From Nitrospirota bacterium (GTDB lineage Bacteria > Nitrospirota > UBA9217), in the NCBI GenBank assembly GCA_021788515.1, contig JAJYKN010000028.1, forward strand, positions 1 through 8,706: a stretch of 8,706 bases of DNA, written 5' to 3'. Both the position numbers and the translations under genes were made by a program. Each line of letters starts with the position of its first letter. The first letter of the stretch is position 1. The notes under the pieces are model-generated. The model was not told where the DNA came from and did no database searches. It was given only the letters and a program-made list of their open reading frames with translations. Of this stretch, positions 1-5,925 are shown in pieces.

Positions 1-36
1 AAAAGGGAAGGTAGAGATGCCTTCCCTTTTCTTTTT
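1..36 (+). terminator. Intrinsic terminator of an upstream gene
   Basis: Positions 1-11 (AAAAGGGAAGG) are perfectly complementary to 20-30 (CCTTCCCTTTT), with an 8-base loop at 12-19. The right arm runs into TTTT, C, then TTTTT at 32-36. This is a classic Rho-independent terminator for a gene lying left of the window. The left arm starts with AAAA, so the reverse strand also has a hairpin followed by T's, and the element could work in both directions. The upstream gene is not visible. In some related bacteria rplM-rpsI precedes argC, but nothing here proves that. Confidence 0.85.
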
Positions 37-88
37 GTTTCGGGCATGCCAGGAAATACTAAAGTAAACCAGTCAGCGAATTCATGAT

Positions 89-1141
89 ATGGGCATCGAC
101 AAAGTGAACATAGCCATCGTGGGGTCGAGCGGGTATACCGGCGGCGAACTGTACCGGTTGCTGATCAACCACCCCCGGGCAACGGTGACGGCCGTAACCT
201 CTGAGAAGTCGGCGGGCAAGCCGATCACGTCCATCTTCCCCCACCTATCCGGGTTAACGGACCTGGTATGTGAACCGCTTGACGCGTCTGCTATTGCAAA
301 GAAAGCCGATTTCGTATTTCTTGCGCTTCCTCATGTGACGGCCCAGGAGGCGGCATTCCAGTTTCATCAATGCGGGAAAAAAGTAGTAGACTTGTCGGCC
401 GACTACCGGCTTGCCGATCCAACGGTCTATGAAACATGGTACGAGCATTGTCACCAGTATCCGGAACTCCTGAAGAGCGCCGTCTACGGCTTGCCCGAAC
501 TTCACCGGGAAAAGATCAAAAAGGCCAAGCTGATCGCGAACCCGGGATGCTATCCAACCAGCGCGATCCTGGCGCTTGCGCCGCTTGTGAAAAAAGGGCT
601 CGTCGATATCACGAGCATTATCATCGATTCAAAGTCAGGAGTATCCGGTGCAGGACGCAGCCCGTCTCTGGTGTACCACTACCCTGAAGTAAACGAAGGG
701 CTGATGGCATACAAAATCGGAACGCACCGCCACACGCCGGAGATCGAACAGGAACTGGCTGGGCTGGCAGGAACGCCCGTGACGATCTCTTTTACGCCTC
801 ACCTCATTCCCATGAACCGCGGGATCCTTACGACGGCGTATGCTATGCTCGGTTCGCCGACCGATACCGGCCGGCTGCATGCCCTGTACCAAGAGTTCTA
901 TCAGAACGAACCATTCGTGCGTGTGCTTGCTTTGGGCCAGTTTCCCAATGTGCGGAATGTGCGGGGCTCGAACTTTTGCGATATCGGGGTCTACGCTGAT
1001 CCCCGCACCAACAGGGCGGTTGTGGTTTCCGCCATCGACAACCTTGTGAAGGGAGCGTCAGGACAGGCGATCCAGAACATGAACCTGATGATGGGTTTTG
1101 ACGAAAGGGACGGTCTCAAGGTCGCGGGCATGTTCCCGTGA
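89..1141 (+). CDS. argC: N-acetyl-gamma-glutamyl-phosphate reductase
   Basis: This cytoplasmic enzyme catalyses the third step of arginine (ornithine) biosynthesis: NADPH-dependent reduction of N-acetylglutamyl-5-phosphate to the semialdehyde. The 350-residue product has the usual family length. The N-terminal Rossmann nucleotide-binding loop GSSGYTG is at residues 12-18. The catalytic cysteine lies in NPGCYPT (Cys154), and the conserved HRHTPEIEQ segment with the active-site histidine begins at residue 213. A C-terminal SNFCDIG segment followed by a DNLVKGASGQAIQN segment completes the dehydrogenase fold. The ATG at 89 has no clear Shine-Dalgarno site. A GTG at 104 would shorten the protein by five residues and also lacks one. 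An ATG at 84 is out of frame, and an in-frame stop at 65 rules out a longer protein. argJ follows after 37 bases, so the two are probably cotranscribed. A very weak promoter-like pair at 35-62 precedes it. Confidence 0.97.
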   Translation: MGIDKVNIAIVGSSGYTGGELYRLLINHPRATVTAVTSEKSAGKPITSIFPHLSGLTDLVCEPLDASAIAKKADFVFLALPHVTAQEAAFQFHQCGKKVVDLSADYRLADPTVYETWYEHCHQYPELLKSAVYGLPELHREKIKKAKLIANPGCYPTSAILALAPLVKKGLVDITSIIIDSKSGVSGAGRSPSLVYHYPEVNEGLMAYKIGTHRHTPEIEQELAGLAGTPVTISFTPHLIPMNRGILTTAYAMLGSPTDTGRLHALYQEFYQNEPFVRVLALGQFPNVRNVRGSNFCDIGVYADPRTNRAVVVSAIDNLVKGASGQAIQNMNLMMGFDERDGLKVAGMFP

Positions 1142-1166
1142 TTCCGGTGTCCAAACTACGGCCAAC

Positions 1167-1171
1167 AGGAG
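1167..1171 (+). promoter_or_regulatory. Ribosome binding site of argJ
   Basis: AGGAG lies seven bases upstream of the ATG at 1179. It decides the argJ start: an in-frame start at 1098 would overlap the end of argC and add 27 residues (rich in Arg, Ser and Thr) that do not look like ArgJ. Confidence 0.85.
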
Positions 1172-1178
1172 TGGACTC

Positions 1179-2384
1179 ATGAGGATTCTGGATACAAAAA
1201 ATTTTTCCGTGCCTGGTTACAAGGCATGGGGCATTCACTGCGGGATCAAGAAAGCAGACAAGAAAGACCTTGCGATCATTTACTCCGAGCGCGAGGCATC
1301 GGTTGCAGGCGTATTCACGAAAAACCGGGTCAAGGCGGCATGCGTGCAGCTCGATATGGCCCGGGTAAAATCGGGCAAGGGCCAGGCGATCATCGCCAAC
1401 AGCGGCTGCGCTAATGCGTGCACCGGCAAGCGCGGATTCGCCGATGCCCGGGCATCGGCGGAGCATCTTGCCGGAGAGTTCGGCATTAAGCCGGACGCCG
1501 TCCTGGTGGCCTCCACCGGCGTTATCGGAGAGTTCCTGCCGATGCCGAAAATCGCGACCGGCATAGCGACCGCATCGGGACTGCTGTCCGCGACGGGCTG
1601 GGAGCAGGCAGCCGAAGCGATTATGACGACGGACATGTATCCCAAGCTCGCGATAGTCCAGGAGGAGATCGGCGGCAAGACGATCACGGTCGGCGGCATG
1701 GCCAAGGGATCGGGCATGATCCACCCCGACATGGCGACAATGCTCTGTTTTGTCTTCACCGACGCGGCACTATCCGCGCCGTTGCTCAAAAAGGCGCTGC
1801 TTGCATCGACGGATCGGTCCTTCAACAATATCACGGTGGACGGCGATACCAGCACGAATGACATGACGCTGTGCATGGCGAACGGCGCCGCAGGGAACAA
1901 AAAGATCGCCGCCGGCAGCAAGGACTTCAAAAAGTTCCAGGCATGCCTCGACACGATTATGCAATCGCTCGCCAAGCAGGTCGTGCGCGACGGCGAAGGC
2001 GCGACGAAGTTCGTGGAGATCGAGGTACGGAATGCGAAAAGCCCTGTCGAGGCCAAGCGTGCGGCTATGACCGTGGCTAAATCCAGTCTGGTGAAAACCG
2101 CGCTCTTCGGCGAAGATGCGAACTGGGGAAGAATCATGGCTGCCCTGGGATATGCCGGTGTGGACCTGGACGAGGGCAGGACGGACATTTACATCGGGAA
2201 AATCAAGCTTGTCGAGAAAGGGCTGGGCCAGGGCAAGGCGGCGGAGCGCGACGCGACGCTTGGGCTCAAACAGCGGGACGTCCAGATCATCATTGATTTG
2301 CACAAAGGAAAGGGAAATGCTATTGTCTGGACCTGCGATATGTCCTACGAATATGTGAAGATCAACGCCGCCTATCGGAGTTGA
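1179..2384 (+). CDS. argJ: Glutamate N-acetyltransferase / ornithine acetyltransferase
   Basis: ArgJ transfers the acetyl group from N-acetylornithine to glutamate, recycling it in the cyclic arginine pathway. Bifunctional members also make N-acetylglutamate from acetyl-CoA. The precursor of 401 residues is of normal length. The family is self-cleaving: the precursor splits before a threonine that becomes the N-terminal nucleophile of the beta chain. That site is visible as DMATML, with cleavage expected between Ala186 and Thr187, preceded by the conserved GGMAKGSGMIHP segment. The oxyanion-hole Thr-Gly is in ASTGVIG (about residues 113-114). FNNITVDGDTSTND, GEDANWGRI and the C-terminal INAAYRS are further family signatures. 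The start at 1179 is set by AGGAG seven bases upstream. It follows argC by 37 bases and probably shares its transcript. Whether it is mono- or bifunctional cannot be read from sequence alone. No convincing intrinsic terminator follows it. Confidence 0.97.
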   Translation: MRILDTKNFSVPGYKAWGIHCGIKKADKKDLAIIYSEREASVAGVFTKNRVKAACVQLDMARVKSGKGQAIIANSGCANACTGKRGFADARASAEHLAGEFGIKPDAVLVASTGVIGEFLPMPKIATGIATASGLLSATGWEQAAEAIMTTDMYPKLAIVQEEIGGKTITVGGMAKGSGMIHPDMATMLCFVFTDAALSAPLLKKALLASTDRSFNNITVDGDTSTNDMTLCMANGAAGNKKIAAGSKDFKKFQACLDTIMQSLAKQVVRDGEGATKFVEIEVRNAKSPVEAKRAAMTVAKSSLVKTALFGEDANWGRIMAALGYAGVDLDEGRTDIYIGKIKLVEKGLGQGKAAERDATLGLKQRDVQIIIDLHKGKGNAIVWTCDMSYEYVKINAAYRS

Positions 2385-2461
2385 CGATGAACGGAGAAAG
2401 CCGGCCTCTTACAATGCAGCTCTTTTTTCAAAACTGTATGAAAAAGTAGCGATAATTTCTC

Positions 2462-2490
2462 TTGACTTTCCTGGGGAGAGTTGTTAATTT
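2462..2490 (+). promoter_or_regulatory. Sigma-70 type promoter for rpsU
   Basis: TTGACT at 2462-2467 matches the -35 consensus at five of six bases. After an ideal 17-base spacer, TAATTT at 2485-2490 matches the -10 consensus at three of six. It lies in the A+T-rich gap after argJ. Transcription would begin near 2497 and give a leader of about 120 bases ahead of rpsU. A second, weaker -10-like GATAAT lies at 2451-2456 without a good -35. The call rests on sequence match only. Confidence 0.6.
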
Positions 2491-2501
2491 TACTGATTAT
2501 G

Positions 2502-2527
2502 CCGCTTCTCCGGGATAGAGAGAGCGG
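2502..2527 (+). promoter_or_regulatory. Hairpin in the rpsU leader
   Basis: CCGCTTCTC (2502-2510) pairs with GAGAGAGCGG (2518-2527), giving nine base pairs with one bulged G (2522) around a seven-base loop. It sits just after the predicted transcription start. Only a short TTT follows, so it does not look like a terminator. CGGTTT at 2525-2530, which includes the end of the right arm, could instead pair with AAACCG at 2570-2575, so two exclusive folds are possible. The role is unknown; transcript stabilisation or autogenous control are possibilities. Confidence 0.4.
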
Positions 2528-2596
2528 TTTCACTGTTTTAGAACGATCTTATCGGATAAAAATGTAGAAAAACCGTTATTACAACATGTTACAGCT

Positions 2597-2605
2597 GGAG
2601 GGGGG
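2597..2605 (+). promoter_or_regulatory. Ribosome binding site of rpsU
   Basis: GGAGGGGGG is the only purine-rich Shine-Dalgarno stretch before rpsU. Pairing through GGAGG leaves 14 bases to the GTG at 2616. Pairing through the G-run at 2601-2605 (allowing one G-U wobble) leaves a more normal 10 bases. Its position argues against translation from the ATG at 2586, which would put this stretch inside the gene. Confidence 0.6.
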
Positions 2606-2615
2606 TGTAGCGATA

Positions 2616-2816
2616 GTGTCGAGTATCAGATTGCGGGAGAATGAGCCTTTTGAGGCAGCACTCCGAAGATTCAAAAAAAGTATTGAAAAAGAAGGCGTGC
2701 TTTCAGAGGTGAAGAAAAGAGAGCATTACGAGAAGCCGAGCGTAAAACGCAAGAAGAAGGCATTGGCTGCCCGCAAAAAAGCCGCCAAAACCGCACGTAT
2801 CTTCAGGCAGAGCTAA
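2616..2816 (+). CDS. rpsU: 30S ribosomal protein bS21
   Basis: bS21 is a small, very basic protein of the 30S subunit platform, near the 3' end of 16S rRNA, and it assists initiation. From the GTG at 2616 the product has 66 residues, typical of the family. The signature [15 protein letters not shown] is near the N-terminus, then REHYEKPS (about residues 35-42), then a Lys/Arg/Ala-rich C-terminal helix ([13 protein letters not shown]). No ATG lies at the expected position. An in-frame ATG at 2586 would add ten residues (beginning MLQLEGG) but has no ribosome binding site and would swallow the only one present. GTG is therefore preferred, although the exact start is the least certain part of the call. 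It is the first gene of a macromolecular-synthesis type cluster, has its own candidate promoter and leader, and is followed by yqeY after 83 bases. Confidence 0.93.
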   Translation: MSSIRLRENEPFEAALRRFKKSIEKEGVLSEVKKREHYEKPSVKRKKKALAARKKAAKTARIFRQS

Positions 2817-2883
2817 AGAACCGTGTGGCGTTGGCGTCCTTTTCGGCTATCATGCGTCGAGAATTTTTTTTCGTGTACACTTT

Positions 2884-2889
2884 AAGGAG
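2884..2889 (+). promoter_or_regulatory. Ribosome binding site of yqeY
   Basis: AAGGAG lies ten bases before the ATG at 2900 and sets that start. It argues against an in-frame GTG at 2825, whose extra 25 residues (Phe-rich, encoded partly by a run of eight T's) resemble translated spacer. Confidence 0.75.
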
Positions 2890-2899
2890 AGAGGGCGGA

Positions 2900-3343
2900 A
2901 TGGAACTACGATCGAGAATCGAAGCTGATACGATAGCTGCCCTCAAGACCGGCGCGAAAGACAAGGTTTCGACGTTACGCATGCTGAGCGCGGCCATGAA
3001 GAATAAGCAGATCGACAAGCGGCGGCCGCTCACCGAAGAAGAGGTGGTTGAGACGGTCCGGTCGCTCATTAAGCAGCGAAAAGATTCCGTCGAGCAATTT
3101 GCCAAAGGCAACAGGCAGGATTTGGTTGACAAAGAGACCGCCGAGATTGCGGTGCTGGAAGTCTATTTGCCCCAGCAGCTGACGCGGGAAGAGCTTGAAT
3201 CAATGGTTCGGGATGTCGTTGCCCAGGCCGGAGCGCAGGGCGCAAAGGACATGGGCAAGGTCATGAAAGCGCTCATTCCCCTCGTGGGCGGCCGCGCGGA
3301 CGGCAAACTGTTAAGCGAGCTGGTAAAAAATGCCCTGGGATAA
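2900..3343 (+). CDS. yqeY: GatB/YqeY domain protein
   Basis: This 147-residue protein belongs to the YqeY family, small cytoplasmic proteins related to the C-terminal tail of GatB, the amidotransferase subunit that recognises tRNA for Gln-tRNA and Asn-tRNA formation. The biochemical role of stand-alone YqeY is not settled; a tRNA-related function is inferred from homology. Visible family features are the helical N-terminal half with STLRMLSAAMKN (about 24-35) and IKQRKDSVEQF (about 57-67), the hinge YLPQQL (89-94), and the C-terminal MGKVMKAL and GRADGK (131-136) motifs of the GatB-like helical domain. Length is normal for the family. It lies 83 bases after rpsU, and a strong terminator begins 49 bases after its stop, so rpsU-yqeY can form a complete transcript. 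The same rpsU-yqeY pairing is common in bacteria. Confidence 0.93.
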   Translation: MELRSRIEADTIAALKTGAKDKVSTLRMLSAAMKNKQIDKRRPLTEEEVVETVRSLIKQRKDSVEQFAKGNRQDLVDKETAEIAVLEVYLPQQLTREELESMVRDVVAQAGAQGAKDMGKVMKALIPLVGGRADGKLLSELVKNALG

Positions 3344-3391
3344 TGATTTCATTCGCGCAAAAGACATGCCATTTACTCATTAAGACGGACA

Positions 3392-3429
3392 CAGGGGGCC
3401 ATCAAGACCGAGGCCCCCTGATTTTTTTT
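3392..3429 (+). terminator. Intrinsic terminator after yqeY
   Basis: CAGGGGGCC (3392-3400) pairs perfectly with GGCCCCCTG (3412-3420): nine base pairs, seven of them G-C, around an 11-base loop. After one A come eight consecutive T's (3422-3429). This is a very strong Rho-independent terminator. It separates rpsU-yqeY from mutS2-dnaG-rpoD. The remaining spacer to mutS2 (3430-3560, about 130 bases) holds no gene I can support and no convincing promoter. The best weak candidates are TTTACG at 3427 with TACGAT at 3452 (19-base spacing) and an isolated TTGAAG at 3443. Confidence 0.93.
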
Positions 3430-3560
3430 ACGAGTTTCTCTTTTGAAGCTGTACGATCATGCTCATCTGTTTCAACAACCAATCCTGCATCAGAAGAGCA
3501 GCTCCCGATGACTGCGAGCTCCTGACGGCACGGTGAACGCGCTTGTCTGCGGTGCGGTCC

Positions 3561-5924
3561 ATGAATGAACATACTCTGCGGGTCCTCGAATATGACAAGA
3601 TACTCGGCATCGTTGGCGGCTATGCTTCTTCCGAAGCCGGGAGGAGAGCCGTCAGCGCGATGCTGCCCGCAGCGGAACTTTCCCCGGCTGTGCTCCGCCT
3701 GAGAGAAACGAGTGAGTTCCTCGGGATCCTTCAGCAAGGCGAGAGCCCTCCCCTGAACGGGATCCTCGATGTCGCGCAGGCGGTTGCAAAACTCGGCGCA
3801 GCAGGCATCATGCTTACTCCTGCGGAGCTTCTCAATACGGCGATGACGCTGTCCGTCGGCAGGCGAGTCAAGCAGTTTTTTTTGCGGCAGGACGACAAGC
3901 GTGCAGCGCCGCTCCTGAACGCGAAAGCAGACGTCATCCAGCCGCTCAAGCATATCGAAGACGCCGTGTTCTCTGCGATCGATGAGCGGGCGGAAGTGAA
4001 GGATTCCGCCAGCCCGGACCTTCGCAAGATCCGGAAACAGCTGGCGCGGACGCGGGACGAGGTCCTGGGCCGCATGTCGAAGATCCTTCAGGACAGCGGC
4101 TTCCAGAAGGTCATCCAGGAGCCGGTGATCACCATCCGCGACGACCGGTACGTGTTGCCGCTCAAGCCCGGCTTCCGTCAAAGCATCAAGGGTGTGGTGC
4201 ACGGCCAGTCAGGCTCGCGGGCGACGCTCTTCGTGGAACCCTTGGACGTCCTGGAGCAGAACAACCGCCTCGCCGAACTCCGTATGGAGGAGCGCGAGGA
4301 AGTTGAACGCATCCTGCGGGAGCTGACAAGCCTTCTGTCGAAAGATGCCGCAGCAATCGAGGCGACGATCGCTGCCCTCGCGGAGATCGACGCCATCTAT
4401 GCGCGGGCGCGGTTCGGCATGGACTTTAACGGCTCCATCCCGGCGCTGATTGCGGAGCGAAGCATCGAGCTTCGGAATGCCCGGCACCCGCTCCTGGTCT
4501 GGAAACAGAAAACCACGGGCAGCGGGGTTGTTGAACCAAATGATTTCAGACTGAGTGGCGAAGAGCGGGCGCTCATCATCAGCGGCCCCAACGCAGGCGG
4601 CAAGACGGTGATCCTGAAGACCGTGGGCCTCTTAAGCCTCATGGCGCAGACGGGGCTGCCGGTGACCGCTGACGAAGGGAGCGAGCTCCCCTGCTTCGGT
4701 TCAGTGTTCGCCGATATCGGCGATGAACAAAGCATAGAGCAGGACCTCAGCACCTTCTCCTCCCATGTGAGCCAGGTTGCCGGGATTCTCCGGAATGCGG
4801 ACAGGGACTCCCTGGTCCTGCTGGACGAGCTGGGATCGGGCACGGAGCCGGGCGAAGGCGCGGGCCTCGGCGCAGCGGTGCTCGAATCCCTGATCGAGCG
4901 CAACTGCGTCACTGTGGCCACGACGCACTACAACGCGCTCAAGCTGTTCGGGTCCCAGACGAGCGGGGCGGCGAATGCCGCCATGGAATTCGACCCGCAG
5001 ACGCTCAAGCCGACGTACCGTATTATTCCGGGCCGGCCCGGCAGAAGTTACGGCCTGGACATGGCAGCGAGGCTCGGTGTCCCTGACGAAGTGATCGGCC
5101 GGGCGCGCGTGCGGATCGGCGAAGCCGACACGCGGCTCGAAAACCTGCTCAAGGACGTGGAAGAAAGATCCCGCCTGCTTGCTTCGGAGCAACAGGCTCT
5201 TGAGCAGGATCGTTCGGCGGCAGTTAAGGACCGGAACGAAACAGCGTCCCTGCTCGCCGCTGCGCGGGAAGAAGCGCGGACCCTGCGGACGCAAGCGAAG
5301 GCGGAATCCCGGGAAGTGCTGTCCGCGCTCAGGCAAAAGCTGCGTGATCTTTCACGGACCGCGCGGCTCGAGCAGGCGGAGGCGAAACAAGCGGGCGTGG
5401 AGATCGAGGCGCTTGCGAGAAAGCTCGAACCGGAGGTTCTGCAGCCGGCAATTCCCCGAACTGGTCTTGCAATTCGGGCTGGGGACACGGTGCGGATAAC
5501 GAGGCTGAACAAGACCGGCACCGTGCTTACGGCGCACCGCTCCATGGTCGAACTTGAGGTTGCCGGGAAAACGATCAAACTTGCGGCAGCCGACGTGGTC
5601 CCTGCGGGACCGGCGCCCCGGCAGCGGACGACGATTTCCCAGCCCGGGTGGGGCACTGCTCTCTCCGAGGAAGAAAGCGCTTCGGACCGGCTGAACATCC
5701 TCGGTCTTCGCGTAGAAGCGGGATTGGCTGAGGTCGACCGGTTCCTCGACCGGGCGGGCATGAGCAATCTCTCGACCGTGACCGTGATCCACGGGCTCGG
5801 GACGGGCGCACTTAAGACTGCTGTGACGAACTTTCTTAAAAACCATCCGCTTGTCGCGTCCATTCGTCCCGGCGAACCGTCCGAGGGCGGCGCGGGAGTG
5901 ACGGTAGCGGAGCTGAGGAAATAA
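3561..5924 (+). CDS. mutS2: MutS2 ATPase with C-terminal Smr domain
   Basis: MutS2 lacks the mismatch-binding N-terminal domains of MutS. It has been linked to suppression of recombination and, in Bacillus, to rescue of collided ribosomes. The 787-residue product matches the usual length. In order it has an N-terminal MutS core/lever region (about 1-310), then the ABC-type ATPase with Walker A GPNAGGKT (342-349), a Walker B ending in Asp422-Glu423 with signature DELGSGT, and the TTHY switch histidine (His456). A charged coiled coil follows (about 514-630), then a small beta-rich KOW-like segment (about 637-680) and a Smr domain (about 710-787). The Smr domain keeps HGLGTGALK (from His744), but the usual LDLRG motif reads LNILG (711-715), so its Asp and Arg are missing. 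ATG at 3561 begins the family-like MNEHTLRVLEYDKI; a TTG at 3543 would add six residues. Neither has a strong ribosome binding site. dnaG begins one base after the stop, implying coupled expression. Confidence 0.96.
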   Translation: MNEHTLRVLEYDKILGIVGGYASSEAGRRAVSAMLPAAELSPAVLRLRETSEFLGILQQGESPPLNGILDVAQAVAKLGAAGIMLTPAELLNTAMTLSVGRRVKQFFLRQDDKRAAPLLNAKADVIQPLKHIEDAVFSAIDERAEVKDSASPDLRKIRKQLARTRDEVLGRMSKILQDSGFQKVIQEPVITIRDDRYVLPLKPGFRQSIKGVVHGQSGSRATLFVEPLDVLEQNNRLAELRMEEREEVERILRELTSLLSKDAAAIEATIAALAEIDAIYARARFGMDFNGSIPALIAERSIELRNARHPLLVWKQKTTGSGVVEPNDFRLSGEERALIISGPNAGGKTVILKTVGLLSLMAQTGLPVTADEGSELPCFGSVFADIGDEQSIEQDLSTFSSHVSQVAGILRNADRDSLVLLDELGSGTEPGEGAGLGAAVLESLIERNCVTVATTHYNALKLFGSQTSGAANAAMEFDPQTLKPTYRIIPGRPGRSYGLDMAARLGVPDEVIGRARVRIGEADTRLENLLKDVEERSRLLASEQQALEQDRSAAVKDRNETASLLAAAREEARTLRTQAKAESREVLSALRQKLRDLSRTARLEQAEAKQAGVEIEALARKLEPEVLQPAIPRTGLAIRAGDTVRITRLNKTGTVLTAHRSMVELEVAGKTIKLAAADVVPAGPAPRQRTTISQPGWGTALSEEESASDRLNILGLRVEAGLAEVDRFLDRAGMSNLSTVTVIHGLGTGALKTAVTNFLKNHPLVASIRPGEPSEGGAGVTVAELRK

Positions 5925-5925
5925 C

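Noticed and set aside
35..62. Possible argC promoter: TTGTTT, 16 bases, TACTAA
   Set aside because: Poor -10 match (three of six), and the -35 overlaps the T-tract of the upstream terminator. Too weak to list as a promoter.
1280..2188. Long minus-strand open frame (302 codons) opposite argJ
   Set aside because: Ser/Ala-rich product typical of the antisense of a G+C-rich gene; the + strand argJ is unambiguous. The same holds for the long minus-strand frames opposite mutS2 and dnaG.
2386..2428. Possible argJ terminator around GCCGGC followed by a T-run (2423-2428)
   Set aside because: The palindrome is short and separated from the T-run by about 20 bases; no stem abuts the T's.
2831..2881. 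Possible promoter before yqeY (TTGGCG with TATCAT, or TACACT at 2876)
   Set aside because: Spacing of 12 bases for the first pair, and no -35 for the second. Cotranscription with rpsU explains yqeY.
3343..3525. 60-residue open frame overlapping the yqeY stop
   Set aside because: It runs straight through the terminator hairpin and T-tract, has no ribosome binding site, and its composition looks like translated spacer.
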